Below, in pieces: positions 17,104 through 26,900 of a stretch of 64,000 nt of DNA (positions within the stretch are counted from its first letter, which is position 1; each line of letters begins with the position of its first letter). The DNA is from Aquicella lusitana. Lineage in GTDB: Bacteria; Pseudomonadota; Gammaproteobacteria; DSM-16500. Position numbers and translations under genes: made by a program. Location of the stretch: contig NZ_LR699114.1 in assembly GCF_902459475.1 (NCBI RefSeq), positions 1,116,001 to 1,180,000 on the forward strand, in the 5' to 3' direction. The notes beneath the pieces were generated by a model, which made no database searches, was not told the origin of the DNA, and worked only from the letters and a program-made list of their open reading frames with translations.

Positions 17104-18276
17104 GTGGATACGAGAACGACTCCTAATAACATTGAACAAGGAAAAATAATAATTCAAAGAATAGCTCAACCTGAAACTGCTTACATACTATCGCCCTATT
17201 TTCTGGCTATTCTTCTCAATGTCGTTATCGATGACCTTTCCATTAAAGATCAAGTGAACTTAGCTAAAACCTGTTTTGGCTTATACACCACTTTCAAACC
17301 CAACCTCGATAAACTTGCCTTTAAACAGCTTCTACAATCTGTAGTAGATAACGAAAACGATATTGTGAAAAAAATATTGGATAAAAAACCATCCCTTTTA
17401 TTACAAGATCCAATGAAAATATTTTCGCCAAAAGAAATAAAAGAAGGGATAGAAAGCCAATTAACCTGGCAACGATTCCTTGCAAAACCGCTTGAAATCG
17501 CCACCTTTAGAGGTCAGCTCGAAATGACCAAGTTGTTACTCCCTTATTTTAAAGAGCTTGAGAATGGCCAGGCAGAAGCGCTTCTCCAGTGGAAAGTGCA
17601 CGAACTAAGTGAAGAAGAAAAGAAAGAAAAAGAGATTGCCTATGCGCTTAAAATGAAAGCACTCATTGATGTAATTGCCAAAGAAACTTTTCCTAATGGC
17701 ACGAAAAAAGACAGACTCATTGACAGAATAAGTGAAGAAACAAAGGCAGCTCTCAGCGCATTTAGAAAAGAGTTGCTGCCTGATGGAGCTGTTACGTTAG
17801 AAAATTACCCTGATGTAGAGCAATTACTGATTGCTAGCTATAAAGCTTATGCCGATTACTTTAGTGTATTTCAGAATTGGGATCAGCGAGATCTGTATTG
17901 TATCGCAGGACTTGGTTTAATACAGAGTGTTCTTACCCCGGAGCTAGGTAAGGTGTACTGTGAAGGCCTTTGGGATGTTGTAGAGAGTAATAAGCAAATA
18001 AGTAGACGCGCGGACGAGCTTAAGTTAAATGATGATGAGACTTCATTTTATCGTTCTGGTCGGGATGTTCATTCTGGGTTGAGTTTCGATTTTTTTGTAG
18101 GAATAAGCTACCAACACCGCATGCGGCGCGGGCCGAATGGCTCTTTCGGGGTGCGGACGGCTGCTGACGCAGTCGAACTTTTGAAAAACTATGTCGAGCA
18201 AGAACAATCGAGTTTGGCGAACTTAAGAGAGAACTTAAGTCAGGAAATTTACCCCAACATAAGCCCAAGAAAATAA
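17104..18276 (+). CDS. F-box-like/ankyrin-like protein, candidate Dot/Icm effector
   Basis: The 390-residue protein has no signal peptide. Residues about 25-65 (SPYFLAILLNVVIDDLSIKD, then VNLAKTCFGLYTTFKP) have the F-box helix pattern. Next come degenerate ankyrin-like helices (NENDIVKKILDKKPSLLLQ; PLEIATFRGQLEMTKLLLPY). The rest is charged and helical, ending EQEQSSLANLRENLSQEIYP. I chose GTG at 17104 because GAGGTG precedes it; the ATG at 17092 has no ribosome site and would leave only a ~13-base leader from the predicted transcription start. A PmrA-type box lies just upstream. F-box and ankyrin proteins of Legionella recruit host ubiquitin ligases; applying this here is inference. Confidence 0.72.
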   Translation: MDTRTTPNNIEQGKIIIQRIAQPETAYILSPYFLAILLNVVIDDLSIKDQVNLAKTCFGLYTTFKPNLDKLAFKQLLQSVVDNENDIVKKILDKKPSLLLQDPMKIFSPKEIKEGIESQLTWQRFLAKPLEIATFRGQLEMTKLLLPYFKELENGQAEALLQWKVHELSEEEKKEKEIAYALKMKALIDVIAKETFPNGTKKDRLIDRISEETKAALSAFRKELLPDGAVTLENYPDVEQLLIASYKAYADYFSVFQNWDQRDLYCIAGLGLIQSVLTPELGKVYCEGLWDVVESNKQISRRADELKLNDDETSFYRSGRDVHSGLSFDFFVGISYQHRMRRGPNGSFGVRTAADAVELLKNYVEQEQSSLANLRENLSQEIYPNISPRK

Positions 18277-18277
18277 A

Positions 18278-18694
18278 TTATTCGCCTTGTACTGTTACAG
18301 TCAATTTCCGCTGATGGGAACGCAGACGGTGTTCCCATAAGTAAATGCCCTGCCATGTACCCAAACCAAGCTGATTAGCGGTAATCGGTATGGTTAAAAA
18401 ACTACTGGTCAGGACTGTGCGTACGTGAGCAGGCATGTCATCCGGGCCTTCATAGGTATGCTGATATAAATCATCTCCGTCTGGAACGAGACGAGACATA
18501 AAAGCTTCCAGATCGCGCTGTACCAGATGATCTGCATTTTCGCACAAAATTAATGAGGCGCTGGTATGGTGCAAAAAAACATGGCAAAGGCCGGTAGTGA
18601 CATTTGCTTGGGCAACCAGCGCGGCCACTTCATCTGTAATATTGAGTATGCCGCGCCCTGGCGTTGAGACGCTAAAATGACATTGAACCAGCAT
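18278..18694 (-). CDS. yjbQ: YjbQ/UPF0047 family protein
   Basis: This is a small globular protein of the secondary thiamine-phosphate synthase (YjbQ) family, whose members show weak thiamine-phosphate synthase activity; the main role is unclear. The motif HVFLHHTSASLILCENAD and the C-terminal GTWQGIYLWEHR are diagnostic. The ATG at 18694 gives 139 residues, the family length; upstream in-frame sequence would overlap dedD. The gene overlaps the end of dedD's region only through non-coding sequence, with 10 bp between dedD's stop and this ATG. Confidence 0.88.
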   Translation of the reverse strand: MLVQCHFSVSTPGRGILNITDEVAALVAQANVTTGLCHVFLHHTSASLILCENADHLVQRDLEAFMSRLVPDGDDLYQHTYEGPDDMPAHVRTVLTSSFLTIPITANQLGLGTWQGIYLWEHRLRSHQRKLTVTVQGE

Positions 18695-18704
18695 GGGCAA
18701 TTTA

Positions 18705-19643
18705 TCACAGCGCCAATGGTTTATAGCTGAGTACAATACCTCGCAACCGCATTTCACTTTCTAATTGGTTAGCTAATGCGCGCGCATTCGATTGATTTGT
18801 TTCGGGACCAACGAAAACACGTGTGCTGCTGCCCAGCGTAGTCGAAACCTGCTGGATAAATGCAGGATAACCTTTAGCGCGCAACTGATTTACCAAGCGC
18901 AGTGCATTAGCCTTATTTTTGAAGCTGCCTATCTGAATGATCCATACAGCGCTTTTTAGTTTGATCAGACCATCACGCTCCACCGGTCCCTGAATGGCGG
19001 GTACGGATTTCACTGTTTTAGAGACAGCAGCGTGCCTAACAACAGCCGCGTTTTTTTTCACTGAAGGCGCCTTAATAACGGCTGGCTTGACTTCGATCAC
19101 TCGCGCTTTTTTATCTTGTTGAGCTTCTTCTCTGACATTCAAGTTTGCTTCCATTTTAGGAAGGTTAACTTTAACAGGTTCGTCCTGTTTGACTGTCTGG
19201 GTTGTATTTTGCGCTTTTAATTCTTCTTCCCAGATATCCGCAGATGAGGCCGCGGCAATTTTATCTTTTTGTTCAGGCTGCACTCGTGGCTGGTTGATTT
19301 CCGAATCCGTTTTAGCCGTGCCTTCCGTTAGGGCATTGGGCTCACTGTCTACGGTACCGTCATTGAGTACATTGTCGGCTGTGGAATTGACAACCCCTTC
19401 ATTTGCTTGAGGGTTGGTTGTACTTTGCTGCTGTGCATGCTGGTCCTGGTCTTGGAGCACGGGTGATTGTTGAGGAGGCGCATTCGTGGTTACCTGAACG
19501 GATTGATCTGGAAAAGGCGGCGCTTTAACCACCGTTGTTTCTGTGGGTATTTCCTTTCCGCTTTGAAGCAGCGGCAATAAAAGAATAATCAGCCCTACCA
19601 CAACCAGAATGCCAAGAATTCTATGTTTTGTTTTTCGCTCCAT
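18705..19643 (-). CDS. dedD: SPOR-domain cell division protein DedD-like
   Basis: A single N-terminal membrane helix (ILGILVVVGLIILLLPLL) is followed by a long low-complexity Q/T/P/E/K-rich periplasmic linker (about 30-220). A C-terminal SPOR domain (about 230-308) follows, with WIIQIGSFKNKANALRLVNQ and RVFVGPETNQSNARALANQL. SPOR domains bind denuded septal glycan. Its place after accD matches the accD-folC-dedD order of other gammaproteobacteria, but folC is absent between them. Confidence 0.88.
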   Translation of the reverse strand: MERKTKHRILGILVVVGLIILLLPLLQSGKEIPTETTVVKAPPFPDQSVQVTTNAPPQQSPVLQDQDQHAQQQSTTNPQANEGVVNSTADNVLNDGTVDSEPNALTEGTAKTDSEINQPRVQPEQKDKIAAASSADIWEEELKAQNTTQTVKQDEPVKVNLPKMEANLNVREEAQQDKKARVIEVKPAVIKAPSVKKNAAVVRHAAVSKTVKSVPAIQGPVERDGLIKLKSAVWIIQIGSFKNKANALRLVNQLRAKGYPAFIQQVSTTLGSSTRVFVGPETNQSNARALANQLESEMRLRGIVLSYKPLAL

Positions 19644-19708
19644 ATTTCACCCCAAACAGTAATAACACGATTATTGTATACTTAGAGCCTGCATTAACTC
19701 TACTTTTT

Positions 19709-20575
19709 TCAGGCAACTACAATTTTCTGCTTTGTTAATTTAGCCAGCAATCGCGCAATTCCCTGACGCATTTCGCTACGGTGTAGAATCATGTCTATCG
19801 CACCGTGTTTTAATAAAAACTCGCTACGCTGAAAACCTTCCGGTAATTTTTCACGTACGGTTTGCTCAATCACGCGTGGGCCTGCAAAACCAATCAGCGC
19901 GTTAGGTTCTGCAATAATGATATCGCCCAACATGGCAAGACTTGCAGAGACACCACCCATGGTGGGATCAGTCAGTACAGAAATGTAAGGAATGCCCTGT
20001 TCAGACAATTGTGCCAGCGCAGCGCTAACCTTCGCCATTTGCATTAACGAAATTAAAGCTTCCTGCATACGCGCGCCACCGCTTGCCGAAAAACAGACGA
20101 GCGGCACATGCTGCTCAATACATGTATTAACAGCACGCACAAAGCGCTCACCTACTGCAGCACCCATGGAACCGCCAATAAAGCCATATTCAAAAGCAAC
20201 AGCTACCACAGGCAAGGCATATAATTCACCACGCATGGCGATCAGGGCTTCTTTTTCACCCGTCTCTTTTTGTGCTGCGGCCAGACGGTCTTTGTATTTT
20301 TTTAAATCCCTGAATTTCAGCCGGTCTTCTGGGCCGACATCGGCAGCGATTTCAATACCTGAGTCCGGATCTAAAAAATATTGCAGACGTGTACGGGCAG
20401 CAATACGAATGTGATAATCACACTTCGGGCAGACTTCCAGATTTCTTTCAAGCTCGGACCGGTAAAGAATGGAGTTGCAATTATCACATTTAGACCACAA
20501 GCCTTCCGGCACGCCTTTTTTGGAACTTGCACCGGTGCGTATGCGGGAGGGCAATAATTTTTTGAACCAATTCAT
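19709..20575 (-). CDS. accD: Acetyl-CoA carboxylase carboxyltransferase subunit beta
   Basis: AccD pairs with AccA to transfer the carboxyl group from biotin to acetyl-CoA, the first step of fatty acid synthesis. An N-terminal four-cysteine zinc ribbon (CDNCNSILY ... CPKC) is followed by the crotonase-like core with [36 protein letters not shown] and [21 protein letters not shown]. The 288 residues match E. coli (304). A GGT-containing ribosome site sits before ATG 20575. The leader between truA and accD contains three hairpins. Confidence 0.95.
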   Translation of the reverse strand: MNWFKKLLPSRIRTGASSKKGVPEGLWSKCDNCNSILYRSELERNLEVCPKCDYHIRIAARTRLQYFLDPDSGIEIAADVGPEDRLKFRDLKKYKDRLAAAQKETGEKEALIAMRGELYALPVVAVAFEYGFIGGSMGAAVGERFVRAVNTCIEQHVPLVCFSASGGARMQEALISLMQMAKVSAALAQLSEQGIPYISVLTDPTMGGVSASLAMLGDIIIAEPNALIGFAGPRVIEQTVREKLPEGFQRSEFLLKHGAIDMILHRSEMRQGIARLLAKLTKQKIVVA

Positions 20576-20632
20576 AGGGTTACCTTTCGCTCTTGTAAAT
20601 AAACATTAATTTTATCGTTAAAGCCTACCGAT

Positions 20633-20653
20633 GAGCGACGCTTCTAGTCGCTC
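20633..20653. other. Hairpin in the accD leader
   Basis: A 7-bp stem GAGCGAC/GTCGCTC with a 7-base loop. It lies 58 bp upstream of the accD start on the transcribed strand. Confidence 0.5.
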
Positions 20654-20669
20654 TTCCCTTAAGTCGCGA

Positions 20670-20687
20670 GCGCGAATTGGTTCGCGC
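20670..20687. other. Second hairpin in the accD leader
   Basis: A perfect 7-bp stem GCGCGAA/TTCGCGC with loop TTGG. It sits between the truA terminator and the first accD-proximal hairpin. Confidence 0.5.
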
Positions 20688-20703
20688 AGAGCGGTATAAA
20701 TTT

Positions 20704-20735
20704 AAAAAACCAGGTCGCAAGCGGCCGAGTTTTTT
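20704..20735 (-). terminator. Intrinsic terminator of truA
   Basis: The GGTCGC/GCGGCC stem is flanked by an A6/T6 pair and so reads as a terminator on both strands. It lies 17 bp after the truA stop on the minus strand. Confidence 0.8.
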
Positions 20736-20751
20736 AAAAGTAAACCAGGCA

Positions 20752-21528
20752 TTATAGCAAAAATGGCTCATGAGATAAGGGGAAAATATAAGGTTCAGGG
20801 TAACGCACCCGGGTCAGATAAAGCCCGTCTGGCGGCGCGGTTTCCGCAGCTGCCCGTCTATTTTTCGCCTGAAGAACCTCCTGCATCCAGCCTGGCTGCT
20901 GAATACCTGCCCCGATTTTCATTAGCACGCCTGCGATGTTTCGCACCATGTGATGCAAAAAAGCATTTGCTTCAATATCAAAAATAATAAAGTCTCCGCG
21001 TCGTTCAATCGAAAACTCCGTGACACAGCGCATAGGTGACTTTGAATTGCATTGTGATGAGCGAAACGAGCTAAAGTCTTGCTCACCAATCAAATACTTG
21101 CCCGCTTCGCGCATGCGCTCAGCATCCAGCGGATAATAATGCCATGTGGCTCGGGATGACAAAACGGCTGAGCGAATAGGATGATTGAAAATAACATATC
21201 GATAACGTCGGGCGACTGCCGTAAATCGCGCATGGAAACTGTAATCGGTTTGACGCGCCCAGCGTACCACAATGGAGGGTGGCAAATGGGCATTCGTTCC
21301 CCATATCCATGCATCGATATGGCGCTTTGCGTGTGTATCAAAATGCACGACTTGTCCCGTTGCATGCACATTCGCATCAGTACGGCCTGCACAAAAAAGA
21401 AAGACGGATTCGTTGGCGACCTTGGCAAGGGCCTCCTGCAATGTACCCTGGATTGTCGCAAGATTTCGTTGGGCCTGCCATCCAAAAAAACCATACCCGT
21501 TATATTCGACACCCAGTGCGATACGCAT
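20752..21528 (-). CDS. truA: tRNA pseudouridine(38-40) synthase TruA
   Basis: TruA isomerises uridines 38-40 in the anticodon arm. The motifs are RIALGVEYNGYGFFGWQ, the catalytic FCAGRTDANVHATGQVVHFD (the Asp after RT), FHARFTAVARRYRY and NAFLHHMVRNIAGVLM. The 258 residues are slightly short of E. coli (270). It lies in the conserved asd-fimV-truA cluster, 3 bp after the fimV-like gene. Confidence 0.95.
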   Translation of the reverse strand: MRIALGVEYNGYGFFGWQAQRNLATIQGTLQEALAKVANESVFLFCAGRTDANVHATGQVVHFDTHAKRHIDAWIWGTNAHLPPSIVVRWARQTDYSFHARFTAVARRYRYVIFNHPIRSAVLSSRATWHYYPLDAERMREAGKYLIGEQDFSSFRSSQCNSKSPMRCVTEFSIERRGDFIIFDIEANAFLHHMVRNIAGVLMKIGAGIQQPGWMQEVLQAKNRRAAAETAPPDGLYLTRVRYPEPYIFPLSHEPFLL

Positions 21529-21531
21529 ATC

Positions 21532-21945
21532 TTAGATAGTACCTAACAGTTTCCTAGCTTCTGTCTGTTGCGTATCGTTTCCCTGCTCTGCAACGTATTC
21601 AAGAATTTTTTTGGCCAATTGTTTTCTTCCTGCTTCAAGGTACGCTTGAGCCAAATCGAGCTGCGTGGACAGCACATCCTCACCTGCAATTGCTGCGATA
21701 TCACTGGAAGTTATCGTCAGAGAAGATTTAGCCTGCTTGGCGTTTGAAGAAGTTCTTCTTTCCTCTTCCTGATTGGGCTGCGTCTCTTGAATAATCGCAA
21801 CGGTTTTCGCGGGCGACGGCTCTTTGGGCGAAAGTTGTCTGCGTGGTTTTAAGATTAGATATAATCCGCCCAACAGAATAAAAAGCGAAGCCATACCTAT
21901 GGAAAGGAAAATGACTAAATAACTTTGGATAATATGATAAATCAT
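21532..21945 (-). CDS. Very short FimV-like protein (membrane helix plus FimV C-terminal TPR motif)
   Basis: The 137 residues consist of one membrane helix (VIFLSIGMASLFILLGGLYLIL), a charged Pro/Gln/Glu linker and the FimV C-terminal domain: TQLDLAQAYLEAGRKQLAKK, ILEYVAEQGNDTQQTEARKL. Typical FimV is 600-900 residues with an N-terminal LysM/periplasmic part, which is missing here. The gene order asd, fimV, truA is the classic FimV neighbourhood in Pseudomonas. It overlaps asd by 4 bp. In known systems FimV acts in polar localisation of pilus and other machinery. Confidence 0.72.
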   Translation of the reverse strand: MIYHIIQSYLVIFLSIGMASLFILLGGLYLILKPRRQLSPKEPSPAKTVAIIQETQPNQEEERRTSSNAKQAKSSLTITSSDIAAIAGEDVLSTQLDLAQAYLEAGRKQLAKKILEYVAEQGNDTQQTEARKLLGTI

Positions 21946-22961
21946 GGCGATAAATAATGTTTAATTAAGTGTTCAGCAATCTGCACAGCGTTTAATGCAG
22001 CCCCTTTGCGCAAATTATCTGCCACAATCCACAGATTTAATCCTTTCCCGCAAGAAATGTCTTCACGAATCCGGCCAACACAAACGTAATCTTTCCCAGC
22101 CGCATCCTGTACAGGCGTAGGATAAGGATATTCGCCGGTAATTAGTTTGACGCTGGGCGCGCCCGCGAGTAATTGTAAAGCACGCTCCACGGTTATTTTA
22201 TCTTTGGTTTCGATATGAACGGCGGCCGCATGACCACAAAAGACGGGAACACGCACTGCAGTTGGATTAACAGCCAGCGATGGATCGTCAAATATTTTTT
22301 GCAATTCCGAAACAATTTTCATTTCCTCACCGGTGTAACCATTTACCTGAAAGTCATCAATGTGCGGTAAGACGTTAAACGCTATTTGCTGTGAGTATAC
22401 TTTTGACCGTACCGGCTGGTCACTTAACAGTTGCGCAGTTTGTTGTGTTAATTCAGAAACCGCTTCCTTCCCTGTGCCGGAAACGGATTGATAGGTTGCA
22501 ACATTGATTCTTTCAATGCCGACAGCGTCATAAATGGGTTTCAGTGCGACTGCAATGGGTAAGGCCATGCAGTTAGGGTTGGCAATTAAATTCTTTTGTT
22601 GATAGCGGTCAAGAATGTGGATATTCACTTCTGGTACTAGCAAGGGAATGTCTGCCTGATTGCGGAAATAGGAACTTTTATCAATAACAATGTTCCCACA
22701 TGAGATCGCCTGAGGCACATACTGGGCAGACAGATGATTGCCTACGCAGAAAAAAGTGATGTCGGTTTGCCGAAAATCGAACGTGGCCAGATCGTGAATA
22801 GGATGGGTTTCCTGGCGAAAAGTTAATGCTTTGCCAGCTGATTGCTGGCTTGCAATGAGATATAGTTTTTTTGCTGGAAAACCTCTCTCTTCCAGAAGAG
22901 AGAGCAAAGTCGTTCCAACAAGTCCGGTTGCTCCTACAATTGCTACGGAATAGCCTGTCAT
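21942..22961 (-). CDS. asd: Aspartate-semialdehyde dehydrogenase
   Basis: Asd reduces aspartyl phosphate to aspartate semialdehyde for lysine/DAP, threonine and methionine synthesis. The N-terminus MTGYSVAIVGATGLVGTTLL is the NADP fold. The active-site Cys lies in NLIANPNCMALPIAVAL, and the His-containing RVPVFCGHAAAVHIET segment follows. I chose ATG 22961: GGAG lies about 8 bases upstream, and an extended frame would run into the preceding gene. The 339 residues match the family. Confidence 0.95.
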   Translation of the reverse strand: MTGYSVAIVGATGLVGTTLLSLLEERGFPAKKLYLIASQQSAGKALTFRQETHPIHDLATFDFRQTDITFFCVGNHLSAQYVPQAISCGNIVIDKSSYFRNQADIPLLVPEVNIHILDRYQQKNLIANPNCMALPIAVALKPIYDAVGIERINVATYQSVSGTGKEAVSELTQQTAQLLSDQPVRSKVYSQQIAFNVLPHIDDFQVNGYTGEEMKIVSELQKIFDDPSLAVNPTAVRVPVFCGHAAAVHIETKDKITVERALQLLAGAPSVKLITGEYPYPTPVQDAAGKDYVCVGRIREDISCGKGLNLWIVADNLRKGAALNAVQIAEHLIKHYLSP

Positions 22962-23010
22962 GAATGTTGCTCCGAAATAATTTTCTGGTTCCTGAGAAGA
23001 ATGAATGTGA

Positions 23011-23907
23011 TCATCCTCTCCGCATTTGCTCCACACCCTGCAACCACACACTAATGGATTCGCCAATCAGCTGCGGGTAGCTTTCCTGCGCAAGATGTAG
23101 TTCTTCACCAATATCGACAATTTCCAGATTAGGTAAATGTTCTTTCGCCCACATGGCGGTTGCGATAGTCGTCACGAATCCGGGCACGGAATAGAGCATT
23201 AACTTTGGTAACTGGGATTTTGTCAGCTTTTTCGAATAGCTTGCAATTAACTGCTCAACTTCGTTCTTCTCGTTACCCCTTGGCAACTCCTTCAGATATT
23301 GCGCAATAGGTTTGCCTGAACCTTCCTGTACAAAAGGCTCACGATAATGGTTCATTTCTTTCTCTGTCAACTGGCGCATGACCATTTGAGGAATAATTCT
23401 GTCCACAAAAGCAGAACCATCCACGATGAAATCATCCACAGGCTGGTTTTGCAGCGAAATCAATTGCTCCTGAAAAGGAAGCGAAATGTCATCACCATTG
23501 GATGACCGTAAAAAAGCCTCATAAAAGACCAGACCAACGCAATTTTCTTCGTGACGCATGGCATAATCCAGTCCAATGACCGATCCCCATCCATGCATAA
23601 TCAAGGTAATATGCTTAAGACCCAGCGTTTCAATAAATTTCTCTACATATTTAATATGATCTACCACTGTGTACTTGATGTCGGGCTTATCTGATTTTCC
23701 GAATCCGATCAAATCCGGCGCAATGCAGCGACCCAATGATGAAAGGTGCGGAATAATATTGCGCCACAAATAACAAGAAGTGGGAATACCGTGTAAAAAC
23801 AGGATTGGATTGCCCGATCCTGCTTCAATATAATGCATCCTTGAGCCGTAGACCTCCACATATTTGGAGGGATAAGGCAATTTTTCTGAAATCCTTTCGT
23901 CTATCAT
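23011..23907 (-). CDS. Haloalkane dehalogenase-like alpha/beta hydrolase lacking the nucleophile
   Basis: It aligns closely with subfamily II dehalogenases: ILFLHGIPTSCYLWRNIIPH, APDLIGFGKSDKPDI, the nucleophile elbow and VFYEAFLR. By DhaA numbering the acid E130 and base H271 are kept, but the nucleophile Asp106 is Gly (MHGWGS, codon GGA) and the halide-stabilising Asn41 is Ile (HGIPTS). Dehalogenation by the known mechanism is therefore not expected. It may be a non-enzymatic or altered hydrolase. It precedes asd by 49 bp and follows gdhB by 12 bp on the same strand. Confidence 0.8.
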   Translation of the reverse strand: MIDERISEKLPYPSKYVEVYGSRMHYIEAGSGNPILFLHGIPTSCYLWRNIIPHLSSLGRCIAPDLIGFGKSDKPDIKYTVVDHIKYVEKFIETLGLKHITLIMHGWGSVIGLDYAMRHEENCVGLVFYEAFLRSSNGDDISLPFQEQLISLQNQPVDDFIVDGSAFVDRIIPQMVMRQLTEKEMNHYREPFVQEGSGKPIAQYLKELPRGNEKNEVEQLIASYSKKLTKSQLPKLMLYSVPGFVTTIATAMWAKEHLPNLEIVDIGEELHLAQESYPQLIGESISVWLQGVEQMRRG

Positions 23908-23919
23908 TTTAAATATTCC

Positions 23920-26900
23920 TCATGCAGCTTGTGCAAAATCAAATAATTCACGCAATACCACGGAATAAGTAACAAATCCGACAATATCGCTCGACTTAAC
24001 ATCAGTAAGCAGTTTTTGCCAGCGTTCCATTAAAAACTGATATCGATTAATCCAGATATTAATGCGCTCCTCGATCGTTTTAGTTTTAGCGTCTTTTATT
24101 TTCATTGTGAGCACTCGCGCGCTTAGTTTTCGCTGCACACGATCAAGATCATCACGGAACCCGGCTCGAGCCAGCTCATCCCACTGATTTTCGACGACAT
24201 AGGAATTCATCAGTTCTCTTAACCAGTTTAATTCCAGCCTATTACCCAACAGATAATAGGTTTTTGCGACTTCAAATAAATCGAGCTCATACTTTTGCGC
24301 TGATTCTACAATATCGAGCGAGGTGAACAGCGTGTTGCAGCACGCAACACTTCTGGCCAGTTTTTCTGGCACACCCTGTTCCGTGAGATAACCCATTGCC
24401 GCATCAAACGCTTCTTTGTCAGAGGCATCCAACAGTTGCGGCAAGTGCTTGATAAGCTCATTAATAGAAGGCGAAAAACTATCGATGGTCTTTTGAATGT
24501 CAAGATTAGGCTTGCGATTGCGCAAAAACCACCGTGTCGCCCTGCGAATCAGGTAATAAATCTGCAGCATCATTCTATATTGAATGTGCGTACTCACCTT
24601 GTAATCTAGCGCGGTAATCTGATGCCAGAGGTCTTCCATATGGAAGAGACTGTCAGCAATCGTAAACGCACGGATAATAAATGCGGTGGAGGCACCGGTT
24701 TCCCGCTGCAGTCGTTCAACGAAGTTGATGCCCATACGGTCTGCAATCGCTTTGCAAAGTTGCGTGGCAACAATTTCACGCCGCAGGCTGTGTTCTTTCA
24801 TTTCCGGCAAATATTTTTCTCGCAGTGGTTTTGGAAAAGCAGCCAGCAGGTATTTGTCGAAATAAGGTTCTTCAGGGACATCGCTCGCCAAGATATCCTG
24901 TTTTAGATACATCTTGCTATAAGCTAGCAGAATGGCTATTTCCGGACGAGTCAATGGCTTATTGCTGGCTTTGCGCTCGATCAGCGTTTTATCATCGGGC
25001 AAATATTCAAGCCGCCTATTAAGCCTACCCTCTTTTTCCAGATCATTCATATACTGCCTGAATAAATCCATAGTTTGCTGTGAGACTGACGCTTCAAGAC
25101 TTAGCATTTGCGTCTGCTCGTAATTATCCAGCAGTACCAGTTCGGCTACTTCATCCGTCATTTTTTCCAGCAGTTTATTGCGCTGCTCACGTGTCATATC
25201 GCCCTGAAGCATCAGGCGGTTTAGCAGAATCTTGATATTGACTTCGTGGTCGGAGCAGTCGACACCCGCGGAATTATCAATGAAATCTGTATTCACAATG
25301 CCGCCTTGCAGAGAATATTCTATACGAGCAAGCTGCGTTAAACCCAGGTTGCCGCCCTCTGCGATAACTTTGGCATTCAGCTCAACAGCATCAATGCGGA
25401 TACCGTCATTCGTGCGGTCACCCACATCAGCGTGATTCTCCTGCGCTGATTTAACAAAAGTACCGATACCACCATTCCAGATAAGATCGACAGGCGCCTT
25501 AAGCATGGTGCGAATCAACTCATTGGGCACCATGCTGTCTTTTTTGGTATTCAGTACGCGTTTAAGTTCAGGTGTCAGTTTGATTGATTTGGCAGAACGG
25601 TTAAATACCCCGCCGCCTTTAGAAATCAAGTCCGGATTATAATCCGACCAGGAGGAACGCGGTAAACCGAAAAGGCGTTTTCTTTCTTCGTAGCTTGCTT
25701 CAGGATCCGGATCCGGATCGAGGAAAATGTGCATATGGTTAAATGCACCGATCAATTTAATGTGTCGTGAAAGCAGCATGCCGTTGCCAAATACATCTCC
25801 GCTCATGTCGCCGATGCCCACCACAGTAAAATTATCTTTCTCTGGATCAATCTCAAGTTCGCGGAAATGCCGTTTAACAGAAACCCACACCCCACGAGAG
25901 GTAATCCCCATTTTTTTATGGTCATACCCTGCCGAGCCACCAGATGCAAAAGCATCATCCAGCCAAAACCCGTAACTTTGCGCGATGCCATTAGCGATAT
26001 CAGAAAAAGTAGCGGTTCCTTTATCCGCAGCCACGACAAGATACGGATCATCCTCATCATAACGCACAACGTTTGCAGGTGGTATAATGACACCCTCCTT
26101 GATATTGTCCGTGATATCCAGAAGGCCTTTGATAAACGTTGAATAACAATAAATGACTTCTTTCATGTATTCATCACGGCTCATGGTGGATGTCTGAGCG
26201 GTTTTTACAAAAAATCCGCCCTTCGCACCTTCGGGTACAATAACCGTGTTTTTCACTTGTTGTGCCTTCATCAGACCGAGCACTTCTGTGCGGAAATCTT
26301 CACGCCGGTCTGACCACCTGAGACCGCCGCGAGCTACCTTGCCTGCGCGCAAATGTACGCCTTCCACCCTCGGCGAATAAACGAAAATTTCATACTTGGG
26401 CTTGGGCAGCGGTAAATCGGAAATAGCAGATGGATCGAATTTGAAAGAAATATAGGGTTTTTCCGTACCTTCGTTATTTTTTTGAAAATAATTCGTACGT
26501 ATGGTTGCTTGTATCACTTCGAGCAAACGCCGTAGAATACGGTCCTCGTCCAGACTGGATACGGCATCCAGAGACTGCTCGATAGCTGTTATCAGCTCGC
26601 TTGGATCAGGGTGTTTGTGTCTCTGAATAACGGGATCGAAACGAAGGATAAAAAGCTGCACGAGCAGTTTGGTTATTTCTACATTATTAATTAATGCCTG
26701 TTCGATGTAACTCTGGCTGAAGGTAAAACCAGTCTGACGCAAATATTTTGTATAAGCGCGTAACATGGCTGTTTCCTGCCATGTCAGGTTGGCGTCCAGT
26801 ACCAGCCGGTTGAAGCCATCGTTTTCCGCTTCCTGAAACCAGATGCGGGTAAATGCTTCCTGAAAAACATCTTTGACACTCTTGATGTCAATGGCTTTAT

